From an uncultured Gammaproteobacteria bacterium (GTDB lineage: Bacteria; Pseudomonadota; Gammaproteobacteria; Eutrophobiales; Eutrophobiaceae), in contig OY282354.1 of NCBI GenBank assembly GCA_958295485.1, positions 1,240,001-1,304,000 of the forward strand: a stretch of DNA of 64,000 nucleotides, written 5' to 3'. The notes beneath the pieces are model-generated. The model saw only the letters and a list, made by a program, of their open reading frames with translations. It was not told the DNA's origin and ran no database searches. A program made the translations under genes and the position numbers. Positions 44,840 to 54,929 of the stretch are shown here, in pieces; position 1 is the stretch's first letter; every line of letters starts with the position of its first letter.

Positions 44840-45298
44840 GTGTTTCGGGGAATTGGCGCCATCAGTCTTGACAGCAAGGGGCGATTAGCCATACCCAGTC
44901 GTTTTCGCGAACGGCTTATGGGGATCGCGGCCGGCTGCCTGGTGCAAACCCTCAACCCCCTCGACCGGTCCCTGTGGTTATATCCCTTACCTGAATGGGA
45001 ATTGATTGAAAACAAGTTGGCGGGCTTATCCGATTTCGATAAACAAAGTCGCAGGGCAAAACAAATGATGCGTGGTTATGCGACCGATTGTCAACTGGAT
45101 GCACAAGGAAGAATCCTGGTCCCCGCCGAACTGCGTGATTATGCCCGGCTTGACCGGCAAGCCGTCATTTTGGGGCAGGGCAACAAGTTTGAAATCTGGA
45201 ATAAGGGCGGCTGGGAAAAGCAACGGGATCATTGGCTGGGGTTAGTGGGTGATGAGGAAAGCGAGCCATCTGAAGCATTGAAATCATTGTCATTATGA
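44840..45298 (+). CDS. mraZ: Transcriptional regulator MraZ
   Basis: A 152-aa protein, same length as E. coli, with two AbrB-like domains (SLDSKGRLAIPSRFRE and QLDAQGRILVPAELRDYA). It represses the dcw promoter. The start is GTG 44840, with ggggag 8 bases upstream; a longer frame from 44798 would overlap the operator and adds non-conserved residues. Confidence 0.95.
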   Translation: MFRGIGAISLDSKGRLAIPSRFRERLMGIAAGCLVQTLNPLDRSLWLYPLPEWELIENKLAGLSDFDKQSRRAKQMMRGYATDCQLDAQGRILVPAELRDYARLDRQAVILGQGNKFEIWNKGGWEKQRDHWLGLVGDEESEPSEALKSLSL

Positions 45299-45314
45299 GG
45301 CCAGTTTACCGTGA

Positions 45315-46268
45315 TTGCCCATTTTTAAGAAGTTGAATGAATACGCGCATAAACCGGTACTGTTGAACGAGGTGTTGAATGGTCTTGAATTACGACCGGA
45401 TGGGTGTTACGTGGACTGCACGTTCGGACGCGGGGGGCACAGCAGGGCAATCTTGCAGCGCCTTGACGACCAGGGACGTTTGTTCGCCTTTGACAAGGAC
45501 CCCGAAGCAGTCAGGTTTGCGCAAAATGAATTTTCATGCGACGGGAGATTTACCTGCGTTCACAGTTCTTTCACCGGTCTCGGCAAGGTTGTGGCGCAAA
45601 ATAACCTGCATGGCGCAATCGATGGCTTGTTATTCGACCTCGGCGTTTCCTCACCGCAATTGGATGACCCGTCACGGGGCTTCAGCTTTCTCAAGGACGG
45701 TTTGCTCGATATGAGAATGAACCCCAACGAAGGCTCAAGCGCGGCGGATTGGCTCAACCATGCCAGCGAAAGTGAACTGGCTGCCGTTTTGCGTAATTTT
45801 GGTGAAGAAAGGTATACCGGGCGAATCGCCCGGGCTATTGCCGGGCTGCGTTCAACCATGCCTGTTACTTCTACCCGGCAATTGGCGGAGTTGATTAAAG
45901 CCGCTGTGCCGGCCGTGGAAAGAAATAAGCATCCGGCCACCCGTTCATTCCAGGCCATCAGGATCCACGTCAATAATGAATTAAATGAACTCCGGGAAGT
46001 CCTGGCCCAGGTCACGGGCGTATTGCGGACCGGGGGCAGGTTGGCCGTCATCAGCTTTCATTCCGGGGAAGACCGGATCGTAAAGCGGTTTATCAAGGAA
46101 CAATCCGCCCCGGACCCTTACCCGAAATATCTACCCGTTTCCGGTAGCGGGATTAAACCGAAAATGAAAGCGATCGGCAGGGCAATCAAGCCTGGAAAAA
46201 GAGAGATTGAAGCCAACCCGCGAGGCCGGAGCGCCGTGTTGAGGATCGCAGAGAAGTTGGCTCCATGA
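45315..46268 (+). CDS. rsmH: 16S rRNA (cytosine1402-N4)-methyltransferase
   Basis: A 317-aa SAM-dependent enzyme that methylates N4 of C1402; its 2'-O partner RsmI is encoded at 36297. Motifs: HKPVLLNEVLNGL, VDCTFGRGGHSRAIL (SAM site), DGLLFDLGVSSPQLD and VISFHSGEDRIVKRF. No ATG fits: TTG 45315 is taken, and TTG 45333 is possible. Stop overlaps ftsL (ATGA). Confidence 0.94.
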   Translation: MPIFKKLNEYAHKPVLLNEVLNGLELRPDGCYVDCTFGRGGHSRAILQRLDDQGRLFAFDKDPEAVRFAQNEFSCDGRFTCVHSSFTGLGKVVAQNNLHGAIDGLLFDLGVSSPQLDDPSRGFSFLKDGLLDMRMNPNEGSSAADWLNHASESELAAVLRNFGEERYTGRIARAIAGLRSTMPVTSTRQLAELIKAAVPAVERNKHPATRSFQAIRIHVNNELNELREVLAQVTGVLRTGGRLAVISFHSGEDRIVKRFIKEQSAPDPYPKYLPVSGSGIKPKMKAIGRAIKPGKREIEANPRGRSAVLRIAEKLAP

Positions 46269-46528
46269 AACCTGTACTGATGTTATTTCTTGTCGCCGCC
46301 GTATTGGTCTCGGCTATTCACGTAGTCAAGGCGCAACACGCGTCGCGCCAGGTTTTCGTGGAAATACAGCAATTGAAAAAGACCCGGGATCAGTTGAATG
46401 AAGAATGGAGAAAGCTCCGACTGGAACAAAGCACCTGGGCGGTTGATGATCGGATCGAGTCAATCGCAACGGACAAATTAGACATGCTCAAGCCGGATAG
46501 TGATTCACTGGTATTTTTACTGCCATGA
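46265..46528 (+). CDS. ftsL: Cell division protein FtsL
   Basis: An 87-aa bitopic protein with a short cytoplasmic end, one transmembrane helix (about residues 3-20) and a periplasmic leucine-zipper-like coil (IQQLKKTRDQLNEEWRKLRLE). It forms the FtsQLB complex that activates FtsWI. Overlaps both rsmH and ftsI by ATGA. Confidence 0.93.
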   Translation: MKPVLMLFLVAAVLVSAIHVVKAQHASRQVFVEIQQLKKTRDQLNEEWRKLRLEQSTWAVDDRIESIATDKLDMLKPDSDSLVFLLP

Positions 46529-48270
46529 ATAAACCCGCCGATACGCCAGACTGCGCGGGACGAAGACGGTGTTTGATCGCCTTCTTCGGCATTGCCGCGA
46601 TATTGGTTGCCGGCAGGGTTTTTTACCTGCAAATTCTGAACAAGGATTTCCTGAAAAGCCACGGTGACGCCAGGTCCATTCGCACCATTTCTATCCCTGC
46701 GCACAGGGGGGTAATTACCGACAGGAATAATGAGACATTAGCCGTCAGCGCTCCGGTAGCGTCGATATGGGCCGAACCGAAAGCGGCCCTGGAAGGCGCC
46801 GATGATGATTTGATCAAGCTGGCGAACATACTGGGTATGCCGGCAAAAGATTTAAACCGGCATTTGTCTGCCAGGCAAGACCGGGAATTTGTTTATTTGA
46901 AGAGGCACGTCCAACCTGATACAGCCCAGCGAATCCGGGATTTGAAAATTCCGGGAGTCCATACCCTCAAAGAATACAAGCGATATTATCCGACCGGCGA
47001 GGTGACTGCCCACTTGGTTGGTTTTAACAACGTGGATGATAAGGGTCAGGAAGGCATTGAACTTGCCTATGATCACTGGTTGAAGGGCAGCCCGGGCGAA
47101 AAGCGGATGTTGAAGGACCGGTACGGTTACTTTGTCAAAGACATCGAGAATATAAGGCAGCCCAGCCCCGGCAGGTCCCTGTCCTTGAGCATGGATCAAC
47201 GACTTCAATACCTGGCTTATAAAGAACTGAAATCAGCGGTGATCAACCACAAGGCCAAGGGTGGCATGTTATTGTTGTTGGATACCGGTTCCGGTGAGGT
47301 GCTTTCATTGGCGGTGCAACCCTCGTTCAACCCTAATAACCGCGCCGGTCTCAAGAGTGATCGATACCGGAACCGCGTAGTCACGGACGTGTTTGAACCG
47401 GGTTCTACCATCAAGCCGTTTACCGTAGCCGCGGCGTTAATCTCAGGCTTGTATGAACCGGAAAGCATAATAGATACCCAGCCTGGTTACTTGAAAGTCG
47501 GTAGTTATACAATCCGCGATATTAATAATTATGGAAGTTTAAGCGTCCGGGAGGTGATCAAGAAGTCCAGTAACGTCGGCGCGACAAAAATTGCGACGTC
47601 CCTGGGTCCGGAACGACTTTGGGAATTGCACGATAAAGTGGGTTTCGGCAACCGGACTACCAGTGGCTATCCGGGTGAAGTAACGGGCTCGCTTGATTAT
47701 CACGCCGCCTGGTCCCCGTTGGAGCTTGTCACTATTTCGTACGGATATGGAATGTCAGTGACGACGCTTCAGTTGGGTCAGGCCTATGCAATCCTGGCGG
47801 CCGGCGGCTTGTTGTATCCAATTACTTTTCAGAAAACAGTCAATGCCAAACCAGCGCGCCGGGTGATGCCTGAATCGGTCGCGCTTGAAGTGGGCGAAAT
47901 GATGCGGGCGGTGGTCGGGCCAGGTGGCAGCGGCAAGGCCGCGGCCGTCGATGGCTACCACGTCGCCGGTAAAACGGGAACTGTGCACAAGGCTTCATCC
48001 TCCGGCTATGCCAGGAACAGGTATCTTTCCCTCTTTGCCGGCTTCGCTCCCGCAACGGCTCCTCGTTTGGCGCTCGTGGTGGTAATTAATGAACCGCAAG
48101 CCGGACAATATTTTGGCGGCCTGGTGGCGGCCCCGGTATTCTCAAAGGTGATGGAAGGCGCCTTGCGCATACTGAACATCCCCCCGGATAACCTGACCGG
48201 AATAAAACAGCGAACGATGTCAGCCAGCGTATCTCACCAAGTCGCTGAAAATGCCACGGTGGAGATGTAA
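46525..48270 (+). CDS. ftsI: Peptidoglycan D,D-transpeptidase FtsI (PBP3)
   Basis: A 581-aa septal transpeptidase. N-terminal membrane anchor (about 18-35), a dimerisation domain, then the penicillin-binding domain with S294-T-I-K297 (EPGSTIK), S348-S-N350 and K483-T-G-T486. It crosslinks septal peptidoglycan with FtsW. Confidence 0.96.
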   Translation: MNKPADTPDCAGRRRCLIAFFGIAAILVAGRVFYLQILNKDFLKSHGDARSIRTISIPAHRGVITDRNNETLAVSAPVASIWAEPKAALEGADDDLIKLANILGMPAKDLNRHLSARQDREFVYLKRHVQPDTAQRIRDLKIPGVHTLKEYKRYYPTGEVTAHLVGFNNVDDKGQEGIELAYDHWLKGSPGEKRMLKDRYGYFVKDIENIRQPSPGRSLSLSMDQRLQYLAYKELKSAVINHKAKGGMLLLLDTGSGEVLSLAVQPSFNPNNRAGLKSDRYRNRVVTDVFEPGSTIKPFTVAAALISGLYEPESIIDTQPGYLKVGSYTIRDINNYGSLSVREVIKKSSNVGATKIATSLGPERLWELHDKVGFGNRTTSGYPGEVTGSLDYHAAWSPLELVTISYGYGMSVTTLQLGQAYAILAAGGLLYPITFQKTVNAKPARRVMPESVALEVGEMMRAVVGPGGSGKAAAVDGYHVAGKTGTVHKASSSGYARNRYLSLFAGFAPATAPRLALVVVINEPQAGQYFGGLVAAPVFSKVMEGALRILNIPPDNLTGIKQRTMSASVSHQVAENATVEM

Positions 48271-48273
48271 TCG

Positions 48274-49824
48274 ATGCCTGCCTCAAGCATGAATCAACCT
48301 CCTTTCCCGGCGCAAGGGCGCCCGGTGAAGGCGCTGTTGCAAGATTTGATTGCAAAGCCGATTGAAAATAATATCTCGGTGACCGGGATAAGCTCGGATA
48401 GCCGGGTTACGGGAAAGGGTGATTTATTCCTGGCCTGCCGGGGGTTGAATACCAATGGCGGATTGTTCATACGGGATGCGGTTCGCGCGGGCGCCGGGGC
48501 GGTTGCCGTGGATGAAGGGCTCATGGGCGAGGGACTTGTGCCCGGTCCGGATGAGCGCCGGCTGCCCGTTTTCCCGGTGCGGGATTTACACGAAAAATCA
48601 GGCTTGATAGCTGGCCGGTTTTATGGCGACCCGGCAAAGAAACTGAACCTTGTCGGCGTGACGGGAACGAATGGAAAAACCTCGGTAACCTATTGGTCTG
48701 CAAAGGTTTATTCCGCTCTTTCCGGCAAACCGGCGGGACTGGTTGGCAGCTTGGGATACGGGCGCTGGCCGAACCTGAAAGCCGGGATTAATACCACGCC
48801 TGACCCCGTCACCCTGCACGGTTTGTTTGCCGATTTTGTCAAAGAAGACGTTGACGCGGCGTTCATGGAAGTATCATCCCATGCCCTGGCCCAACACCGC
48901 GTTGCCGACGTTGATTTTGACGTAGCCGTGTTTACCAACCTGAGCCGGGATCACCTGGATTACCATAAGACCATGCAAATTTATGCGGAGGTCAAGCAGA
49001 AATTATTCCTGTTCAAATCATTGCGGGCCGCCGTGGTTAATTATGACGATAAATACGGTCGTAAAATAATCCGCCGTCTGCCGGGAAACGTGCAGGTCAT
49101 CAGTTACGGCATGGCAAATGATTCAGGCCGGGCGTCGGCAACGGGTCACCCGGTAATCAGGGCCGAATTATCAACGGCGACCGACGGCAAAATTTCCCTG
49201 ACCGTTTTCAGTCCGTGGGGAAACGGCAATATACAAACCGAACTGATGGGCCGGTTTAACGCGTCCAATTTATTGGCGGTCATCGCGGTATTGCGCCTGT
49301 CAGGATTTTCCTTGGATGAAATATTGGAAAAGACCAGCGCAATTAATTCAGCGCCGGGTCGAATGGAATATTTTACCAGCCGCGCTGGGGCAAGAATCGT
49401 TGTTGATTACGCGCATTCTCCCGATGCGCTGGAAAAAGTCTTGACGAGCCTCAAGGAATTTTGTGGCGGCAGGTTAATTTGTGTTTTCGGCTGTGGGGGG
49501 AACAGGGACAAGGCCAAACGCAGCCGAATGGGAAAGTTGGCGGAAGAATTCTCGGATGAAATTATTTTAACCGATGACAACCCAAGGGATGAATCTCCGG
49601 AAGAAATCATCAGCGATATTCTCTCGGGCATGGACGGCGACGAATCAACTACCATCGAGAGGAATCGGTCCAAGGCCATCGAATTGGCGATCGGCAAAGC
49701 CGGCCCCGGTGACGTGGTGTTAATCGCCGGCAAGGGCCATGAAACCTGCCAGGAAATCGCCGGTGTCCGTCGTCCCTTCAACGATGGGCAGCAAGTCAGG
49801 CAGCTGCTGGGGAATGCAGGATGA
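48274..49824 (+). CDS. murE: UDP-MurNAc-tripeptide ligase MurE
   Basis: A 516-aa ligase adding the third stem-peptide residue. ATP motif VTGTNGKTSVTYW. The amino-acid recognition motif is DNPR (about residue 434), typical of enzymes using meso-diaminopimelate rather than lysine. Stop overlaps murF start. Confidence 0.96.
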   Translation: MPASSMNQPPFPAQGRPVKALLQDLIAKPIENNISVTGISSDSRVTGKGDLFLACRGLNTNGGLFIRDAVRAGAGAVAVDEGLMGEGLVPGPDERRLPVFPVRDLHEKSGLIAGRFYGDPAKKLNLVGVTGTNGKTSVTYWSAKVYSALSGKPAGLVGSLGYGRWPNLKAGINTTPDPVTLHGLFADFVKEDVDAAFMEVSSHALAQHRVADVDFDVAVFTNLSRDHLDYHKTMQIYAEVKQKLFLFKSLRAAVVNYDDKYGRKIIRRLPGNVQVISYGMANDSGRASATGHPVIRAELSTATDGKISLTVFSPWGNGNIQTELMGRFNASNLLAVIAVLRLSGFSLDEILEKTSAINSAPGRMEYFTSRAGARIVVDYAHSPDALEKVLTSLKEFCGGRLICVFGCGGNRDKAKRSRMGKLAEEFSDEIILTDDNPRDESPEEIISDILSGMDGDESTTIERNRSKAIELAIGKAGPGDVVLIAGKGHETCQEIAGVRRPFNDGQQVRQLLGNAG

Positions 49825-51188
49825 TAGAGATGCGATTATCAGAGGCCGAGGTGGCTACAAATGGGAAACTGGTCGGGGATGATCGAACCTTTACCGGTTG
49901 CAGCATTGACAGTCGAACGATCAAACCCGGGGAACTTTTTATTGCGATAAACGGCGAAAACCATAACGGGCATGATTTTATTGAGGCCGCCGTTGCAAAA
50001 GGCGCCGCCGCAGCCATGGTGGATATGGGTTCTGATTACAAGTTGCCCACTATCAGGGTAAACGACGCCAGGGCGTCCATGGGATTATTAGCCGGGCATT
50101 GGCGCAGTAAATTCGGCATTCCATTCATTGCCGTCACGGGCAGCAACGGCAAGACCACGGTAAAAGAGATGATCAATGCCATCCTGTCGGTCGATGCCCT
50201 GTCAACCAATATGAAAGTTTTAGCGACCCAGGGGAATTTGAATAATGACATCGGCGTGCCGTTGACCTTGTTTAATCTGGGCCGGGAACATCGTTTTGCC
50301 GTGATAGAAATGGGCGCAAACCATGCCAGGGAGATACGCTGGTCAAGCGGAATCACCAGGCCGGACGTGGCGCTGATAACCCAGTGCGCCCCCGCGCACC
50401 TGGCGGGTTTCGGTTCAATTGACGGCGTGGCCCAAGCCAAGGCCGAGATATATGAAGGACTGGCTTCCACCGGCACGGCGATCATCAACGCCGATGATGA
50501 TTATTCAGAATTATGGCGTGGCATTACCAAACTGAACAGGCAAATCACGTTCGGCATGACGGCAGTGGCCGATGTGACCGCAAAAAACATGAACATGGAC
50601 GTGAATAAAGGGCAGACTCATTTCTCCCTGGAATTCAACGCCAGGGAAATCGATGTAAGTTTGAACCTGCCGGGTGAACACAACGTCTTCAACGCCTTGG
50701 CTGCATCGGCCTGTTGTCTTGCCCTTGAAATTCCGTTGCCGCGAATAAAAGCCGGTCTGGAGAAAATGCAAGCCGTCAAGGGCAGGATGCAATTGAAGCA
50801 GGGGATAAAAGACTCGCGCATATTCGACGATACCTACAATGCGAATCCTTTTTCATTGGCTGCGGCGCTTAAAGTATTGCGCGAACTGCCGGGCAGTTCG
50901 TGGCTGGTATTGGGCGACATGGGTGAATTGGGTAAAGCCGAAACGGATTTTCACCGGCAGGCCGGTGAACGGGCCCGGGCTTCTGGCATTGAACGTTTGT
51001 ACGGGCTCGGGAAACTTTCGAGTCAATCAGTCGAAGAGTTTGGCGCCGGCGCGCGACATTTCAACCATATGGACGAGTTGATTGAAGCCCTGCGCGGGGA
51101 TGTCGGCCCCGGCGTGAATTTGCTGGTCAAAGGTTCCAGGGCCATGGGAATGGAACGCATAGTGAACGCCATAGCGAGGGACGTGTAA
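49821..51188 (+). CDS. murF: UDP-MurNAc-tripeptide:D-Ala-D-Ala ligase MurF
   Basis: A 455-aa ligase that adds D-Ala-D-Ala. ATP motif [14 protein letters not shown], aspartate-rich [11 protein letters not shown] loop and VLGDMGELG. It overlaps murE by 4 bp and shares one base with mraY. Confidence 0.96.
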   Translation: MIEMRLSEAEVATNGKLVGDDRTFTGCSIDSRTIKPGELFIAINGENHNGHDFIEAAVAKGAAAAMVDMGSDYKLPTIRVNDARASMGLLAGHWRSKFGIPFIAVTGSNGKTTVKEMINAILSVDALSTNMKVLATQGNLNNDIGVPLTLFNLGREHRFAVIEMGANHAREIRWSSGITRPDVALITQCAPAHLAGFGSIDGVAQAKAEIYEGLASTGTAIINADDDYSELWRGITKLNRQITFGMTAVADVTAKNMNMDVNKGQTHFSLEFNAREIDVSLNLPGEHNVFNALAASACCLALEIPLPRIKAGLEKMQAVKGRMQLKQGIKDSRIFDDTYNANPFSLAAALKVLRELPGSSWLVLGDMGELGKAETDFHRQAGERARASGIERLYGLGKLSSQSVEEFGAGARHFNHMDELIEALRGDVGPGVNLLVKGSRAMGMERIVNAIARDV

Positions 51189-52270
51189 TGCTGCTGTGGT
51201 TGACAGAATATCTTACGCAATATTACAGCGGTTTTAACGCATTCCAGTATATAACAACGCGTACTATCCTGGGGGCGTTGACTGCGCTGTTGGTTGCGTT
51301 GCTGGTTGGGCCGAGGCTGATTGAGCGCCTGGATAAATATCAAATAGGCCAGGAAGTTCGAGATGACGGGCCTGAATCTCACCTGGAGAAAGCCGGCACC
51401 CCGACCATGGGCGGGCTGCTGATCCTGCTGTCCATCTCAATCAGTATCCTGTGCTGGGCTGACCTCTCCAATCGTTTTGTCTGGGTGGTGTTCATGGTCA
51501 TCCTGGCCTTCGGGTTGATCGGCTGGGTGGATGATTACCGAAAAATAGTGCGGCGGGACCCCGCGGGGCTCCAGGCGAGATGGAAATACTTCTGGCAATC
51601 GGTTTTCGGCTTGTCCGCCGCCGTATTCCTGTATGCCAGCGCGGCAGTCCCCGCCGAGACTCAATTGATTCTGCCGTTTATAAAATCGGCGAATTACGAG
51701 ATCGGTTTGTTGTTCATATTGGTAGGTTATTTCGTCATCGTAGGCTCAAGCAACGCTGTCAACCTTACCGACGGCCTGGATGGGTTGGCTATCTTGCCAA
51801 CCGTCATGGTGGCCGGGGGATTGACTGTTTTTGCTTACGTAGCCGGTCACGTCAATTTTGCTGACTACTTAGGCCTTCCATACGTGCCCGGCGTGGGGGA
51901 GGTCTGCATTATTTGTGGCGCAATCGCTGGCGCCGGCCTGGGGTTTTTGTGGTTCAACACCTATCCCGCCCAGGTATTCATGGGGGATATCGGCGCCCTG
52001 TCCCTGGGCGCCGCCTTGGGGGTTATCGCCGTCATCGTCAGGCAGGAATTAGCCTTTTTCATCATGGCCGGTGTATTCGTCATCGAGACGGTGTCCGTCA
52101 TTTTGCAGGTGGGATCATATAAATTGACTGGCCGACGATTGTTCCGCATGGCGCCTCTACACCATCACTATGAATTAAAGGGTTGGCCCGAGCCGAGAGT
52201 CATCGTCCGGTTCTGGATCATCACCGTGGTCCTGGTCTTAATCGGACTGGCAAGCCTGAAGATTCGGTGA
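51188..52270 (+). CDS. mraY: Phospho-MurNAc-pentapeptide transferase MraY
   Basis: A 360-aa enzyme with ten membrane helices that makes lipid I. Active-site aspartates lie in GWVDDYRK and [10 protein letters not shown], with the magnesium-binding histidine motif [14 protein letters not shown]. Confidence 0.97.
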   Translation: MLLWLTEYLTQYYSGFNAFQYITTRTILGALTALLVALLVGPRLIERLDKYQIGQEVRDDGPESHLEKAGTPTMGGLLILLSISISILCWADLSNRFVWVVFMVILAFGLIGWVDDYRKIVRRDPAGLQARWKYFWQSVFGLSAAVFLYASAAVPAETQLILPFIKSANYEIGLLFILVGYFVIVGSSNAVNLTDGLDGLAILPTVMVAGGLTVFAYVAGHVNFADYLGLPYVPGVGEVCIICGAIAGAGLGFLWFNTYPAQVFMGDIGALSLGAALGVIAVIVRQELAFFIMAGVFVIETVSVILQVGSYKLTGRRLFRMAPLHHHYELKGWPEPRVIVRFWIITVVLVLIGLASLKIR

Positions 52271-52297
52271 TTGACGATGCTTTTGCACGAGGTGGGA

Positions 52298-53671
52298 ATG
52301 CGTGAAGCAACCGAACAATTCGATACGCTGGTATTAGGCCTGGGCAAAACCGGCCTGTCATGCGTCAGCTACCTTGTGGATAAACACGAAAGGGTAGGCG
52401 TCGCAGACTCGGGACAGGCCCCGCCGGAATTGCAAAACCTGAAAAACCGATACCCGTTGGTGCCGGTCTTTTCCGGGGAGTTTGATGAAGCCTTGTTGCG
52501 CAGGGCGAAGCGGTTGGCGCTTAGTCCGGGCATATCCCCGGCGCACCCGGCAATTCAAACCGCCCTCGACGAGGGAATAGAAATCACCGGCGACGTGGAA
52601 ATCTTCTGTCAGGACGCGGACGCGCCGCTTATCGCAGTGACCGGTTCCAACGGCAAAAGCACGGTGGTGAGTTTGCTTGCAGACATGCTCAGGCGTTCAG
52701 GCAAGCGGGTTGGTTTGGGCGGGAATATCGGCGCCCCCGCATTGGATTTATTGGCGCAGCCGGCGCCTGATTATTACTTGCTGGAATTATCCAGTTTTCA
52801 ATTGGAAACCTTGAGTTCCCACAGACCCGTTGCTTCGGCAGTCCTGAACGTTTCAGCCGATCACATGGATCGCTATGCAGGTTTACAGGATTACGCGAAA
52901 ACCAAGGAGCGTATTTACGCCGGCGGTGGAACGATGGTGATTAACCTGGATGATGAACGGGTAAGGGATATGCGACAAGCGGGCCGAAGAGTCATCACTT
53001 ATTCCCTGACCCGCCCCGAAGCCGATTTTGCCACCAGGGATCATGCCGGTGAAAGGTGGCTGGTCAATGGGCAGTCCAGGCTGATTAAGCAATCCGGGCT
53101 CAACATCCATGGTTCACATAACCTTTCAAACGTCCTGGCCTGCCTTGCATTAGGCCGGTCCGTCAACCTGCCCATGGCTACCATGCTGGAAGCGGTTCGC
53201 AGTTTTACGGGTTTGCCGCACCGTTGTGAATGGGTGGCTGAGCGCAACGGCGTTAACTGGTTCAATGATTCAAAGGGAACCAACGTCGGCGCCACCCTGG
53301 CGGCGTTGAACGGCTTGTCGGAAAACAAAAAAAACATCCATCTAATCGCCGGCGGCGACGGCAAGGGCGCTGATTTTTCGGCGTTGAAAAACGTACTAAG
53401 CGCGAACGTCAAATCAGTGATATTAATCGGCAGGAGCGCAAATGAAATCGCCGGGGTAGTGACGGACAAGGAAACGATTTTTTATGCAACGACAATGCAG
53501 TCAGCCGTTGAGGCCGCAATGATGACCGCCGCCCCGGGGGACATCGTCTTGCTGTCTCCCGCCTGTGCGAGTTTCGATATGTTCAAGGATTATGCAGACC
53601 GGGGAAATACCTTCAAACATTGCGTTGCCGCAGGGCCGCCCCCCGGCGCCTACCCGAAGGTTGAGGAATAA
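52298..53671 (+). CDS. murD: UDP-MurNAc-L-Ala:D-Glu ligase MurD
   Basis: A 457-aa ligase adding D-glutamate. N-terminal VLGLGKTGLSC nucleotide-fold motif, ATP motif VTGSNGKSTVVSL, and C-terminal ligase domain with NDSKGTNVGAT. ATG 52298 is preferred because gaggtggg lies just upstream; TTG 52271 and ATG 52277 also fit. Shares one base with ftsW. Confidence 0.95.
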   Translation: MREATEQFDTLVLGLGKTGLSCVSYLVDKHERVGVADSGQAPPELQNLKNRYPLVPVFSGEFDEALLRRAKRLALSPGISPAHPAIQTALDEGIEITGDVEIFCQDADAPLIAVTGSNGKSTVVSLLADMLRRSGKRVGLGGNIGAPALDLLAQPAPDYYLLELSSFQLETLSSHRPVASAVLNVSADHMDRYAGLQDYAKTKERIYAGGGTMVINLDDERVRDMRQAGRRVITYSLTRPEADFATRDHAGERWLVNGQSRLIKQSGLNIHGSHNLSNVLACLALGRSVNLPMATMLEAVRSFTGLPHRCEWVAERNGVNWFNDSKGTNVGATLAALNGLSENKKNIHLIAGGDGKGADFSALKNVLSANVKSVILIGRSANEIAGVVTDKETIFYATTMQSAVEAAMMTAAPGDIVLLSPACASFDMFKDYADRGNTFKHCVAAGPPPGAYPKVEE

Positions 53672-54867
53672 TGCAAAAAATGCACGCCGCCAAAATGGAA
53701 AATTCAAAAATCAGGCCGGAATGGTATTACGGGTATGATCCCTGGTTGATTACCCTTGCATCAGCCCTGCTCTCGTTGGGGTTGGTCATGGTTGCGTCGT
53801 CATCCATCGCCCTTGCCGATCGCCTGCACGATGCGCCGCTTTATTATTTCTGGCGGCAATCAATCGCCGTTCTTATTGGTTTTTCATTCGGTTTTTTTAT
53901 CTTGCGGATTCCATTATCCACCTGGGAAAAATTCAGTACCTTAATGCTGTTTGCAGCCATTGTATTGCTCATATCAGTCCTCATTCCGGGCATAGGACGT
54001 GAAGTAAACGGCAGCATGCGCTGGATCAGCCTGGGCGGGGTTAATTTTCAAAGCTCGGAGATCGTCAAAATTTTCATCATTGCCTATGTAGCCGCCTACA
54101 TGGTGCGACGCTCCGGGCAACTGCGTTCAACCTTCTCCGGGTTTATCAGGCCCGTCGGAGTCGTGACGTTGATAGCAGGCCTGTTGCTGCTTGAGCCGGA
54201 TTACGGCGCGGCGGTAGTTGTATTTTTAACAACGCTCGGAATGCTTTTTATGGGGGGCATTCCGCTGCACAGGCTGTTTGTCTGGATGTCGGCGGCGGTG
54301 CTTGCATTGGGGGCATTGGCGGTTTTTTCCCCGTATCGCATGCATAGACTGGCGGCGTTTATCGACCCTTGGGAGGACCCGTTTAATTCGGGATTTCAAC
54401 TGACCCAGTCCTTAATCGCATTGGGCCGGGGTGAGTGGTTCGGCGTCGGATTAGGCGGCAGCGTACAGAAACTGTTTTATTTGCCTGAAGCGCACACGGA
54501 CTTCGTTTTTGCCATTTTAGCCGAGGAACTGGGTTTGGCGTTTACCTTGATAGTGATATTGATGTTTTTTCTCCTCGTTTGGCGCGCCTTTGTCATCGCT
54601 CGAACGGCAAACCAGTCAGGAAAGAGTTTTTCGGCGTTCATGGCCTATGGCATCGGTCTGATTTTAGGTATACAGGCGTTTATCAACATGGGTGTCAACG
54701 TCGGGCTATTGCCTACCAAGGGTTTGACCCTGCCCCTGTTCAGCTATGGCAGCAACAGCATTATCACAAGCTGCATGTTGATTGCAATTTTGTTGCGGGT
54801 TTCATTCGAAAACCGAAACCACGTTGACAGGGAAATACCCGAACCGGTACTGAGCTATGTGGCCTGA
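53671..54867 (+). CDS. ftsW: Peptidoglycan glycosyltransferase FtsW
   Basis: A 398-aa SEDS-family polymerase with about ten helices. Family words: EVNGSMRWISLGGVNFQ-like segment, EPDYGAAVV, HTDFVFAILAEELG and NMGVNVGLLPTKGLTLPL. It polymerises septal glycan with FtsI. ATG 53671 follows gagg at the end of murD. Confidence 0.96.
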   Translation: MQKMHAAKMENSKIRPEWYYGYDPWLITLASALLSLGLVMVASSSIALADRLHDAPLYYFWRQSIAVLIGFSFGFFILRIPLSTWEKFSTLMLFAAIVLLISVLIPGIGREVNGSMRWISLGGVNFQSSEIVKIFIIAYVAAYMVRRSGQLRSTFSGFIRPVGVVTLIAGLLLLEPDYGAAVVVFLTTLGMLFMGGIPLHRLFVWMSAAVLALGALAVFSPYRMHRLAAFIDPWEDPFNSGFQLTQSLIALGRGEWFGVGLGGSVQKLFYLPEAHTDFVFAILAEELGLAFTLIVILMFFLLVWRAFVIARTANQSGKSFSAFMAYGIGLILGIQAFINMGVNVGLLPTKGLTLPLFSYGSNSIITSCMLIAILLRVSFENRNHVDREIPEPVLSYVA

Positions 54868-54879
54868 ACCGATAATGAG

Positions 54880-54914
54880 CGCCCGGATTCCCGCTTGGGC
54901 GGGGATGACGAGGC
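54880..54914. repeat. REP-like palindrome between ftsW and murG
   Basis: ttcccgcttgggcggggatgacg is a short palindrome of a type common in proteobacterial genomes. It is the only sizeable break in an otherwise overlapping stretch of the dcw cluster. Confidence 0.6.
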
Positions 54915-54929
54915 GTGGGGGGGCAGGTT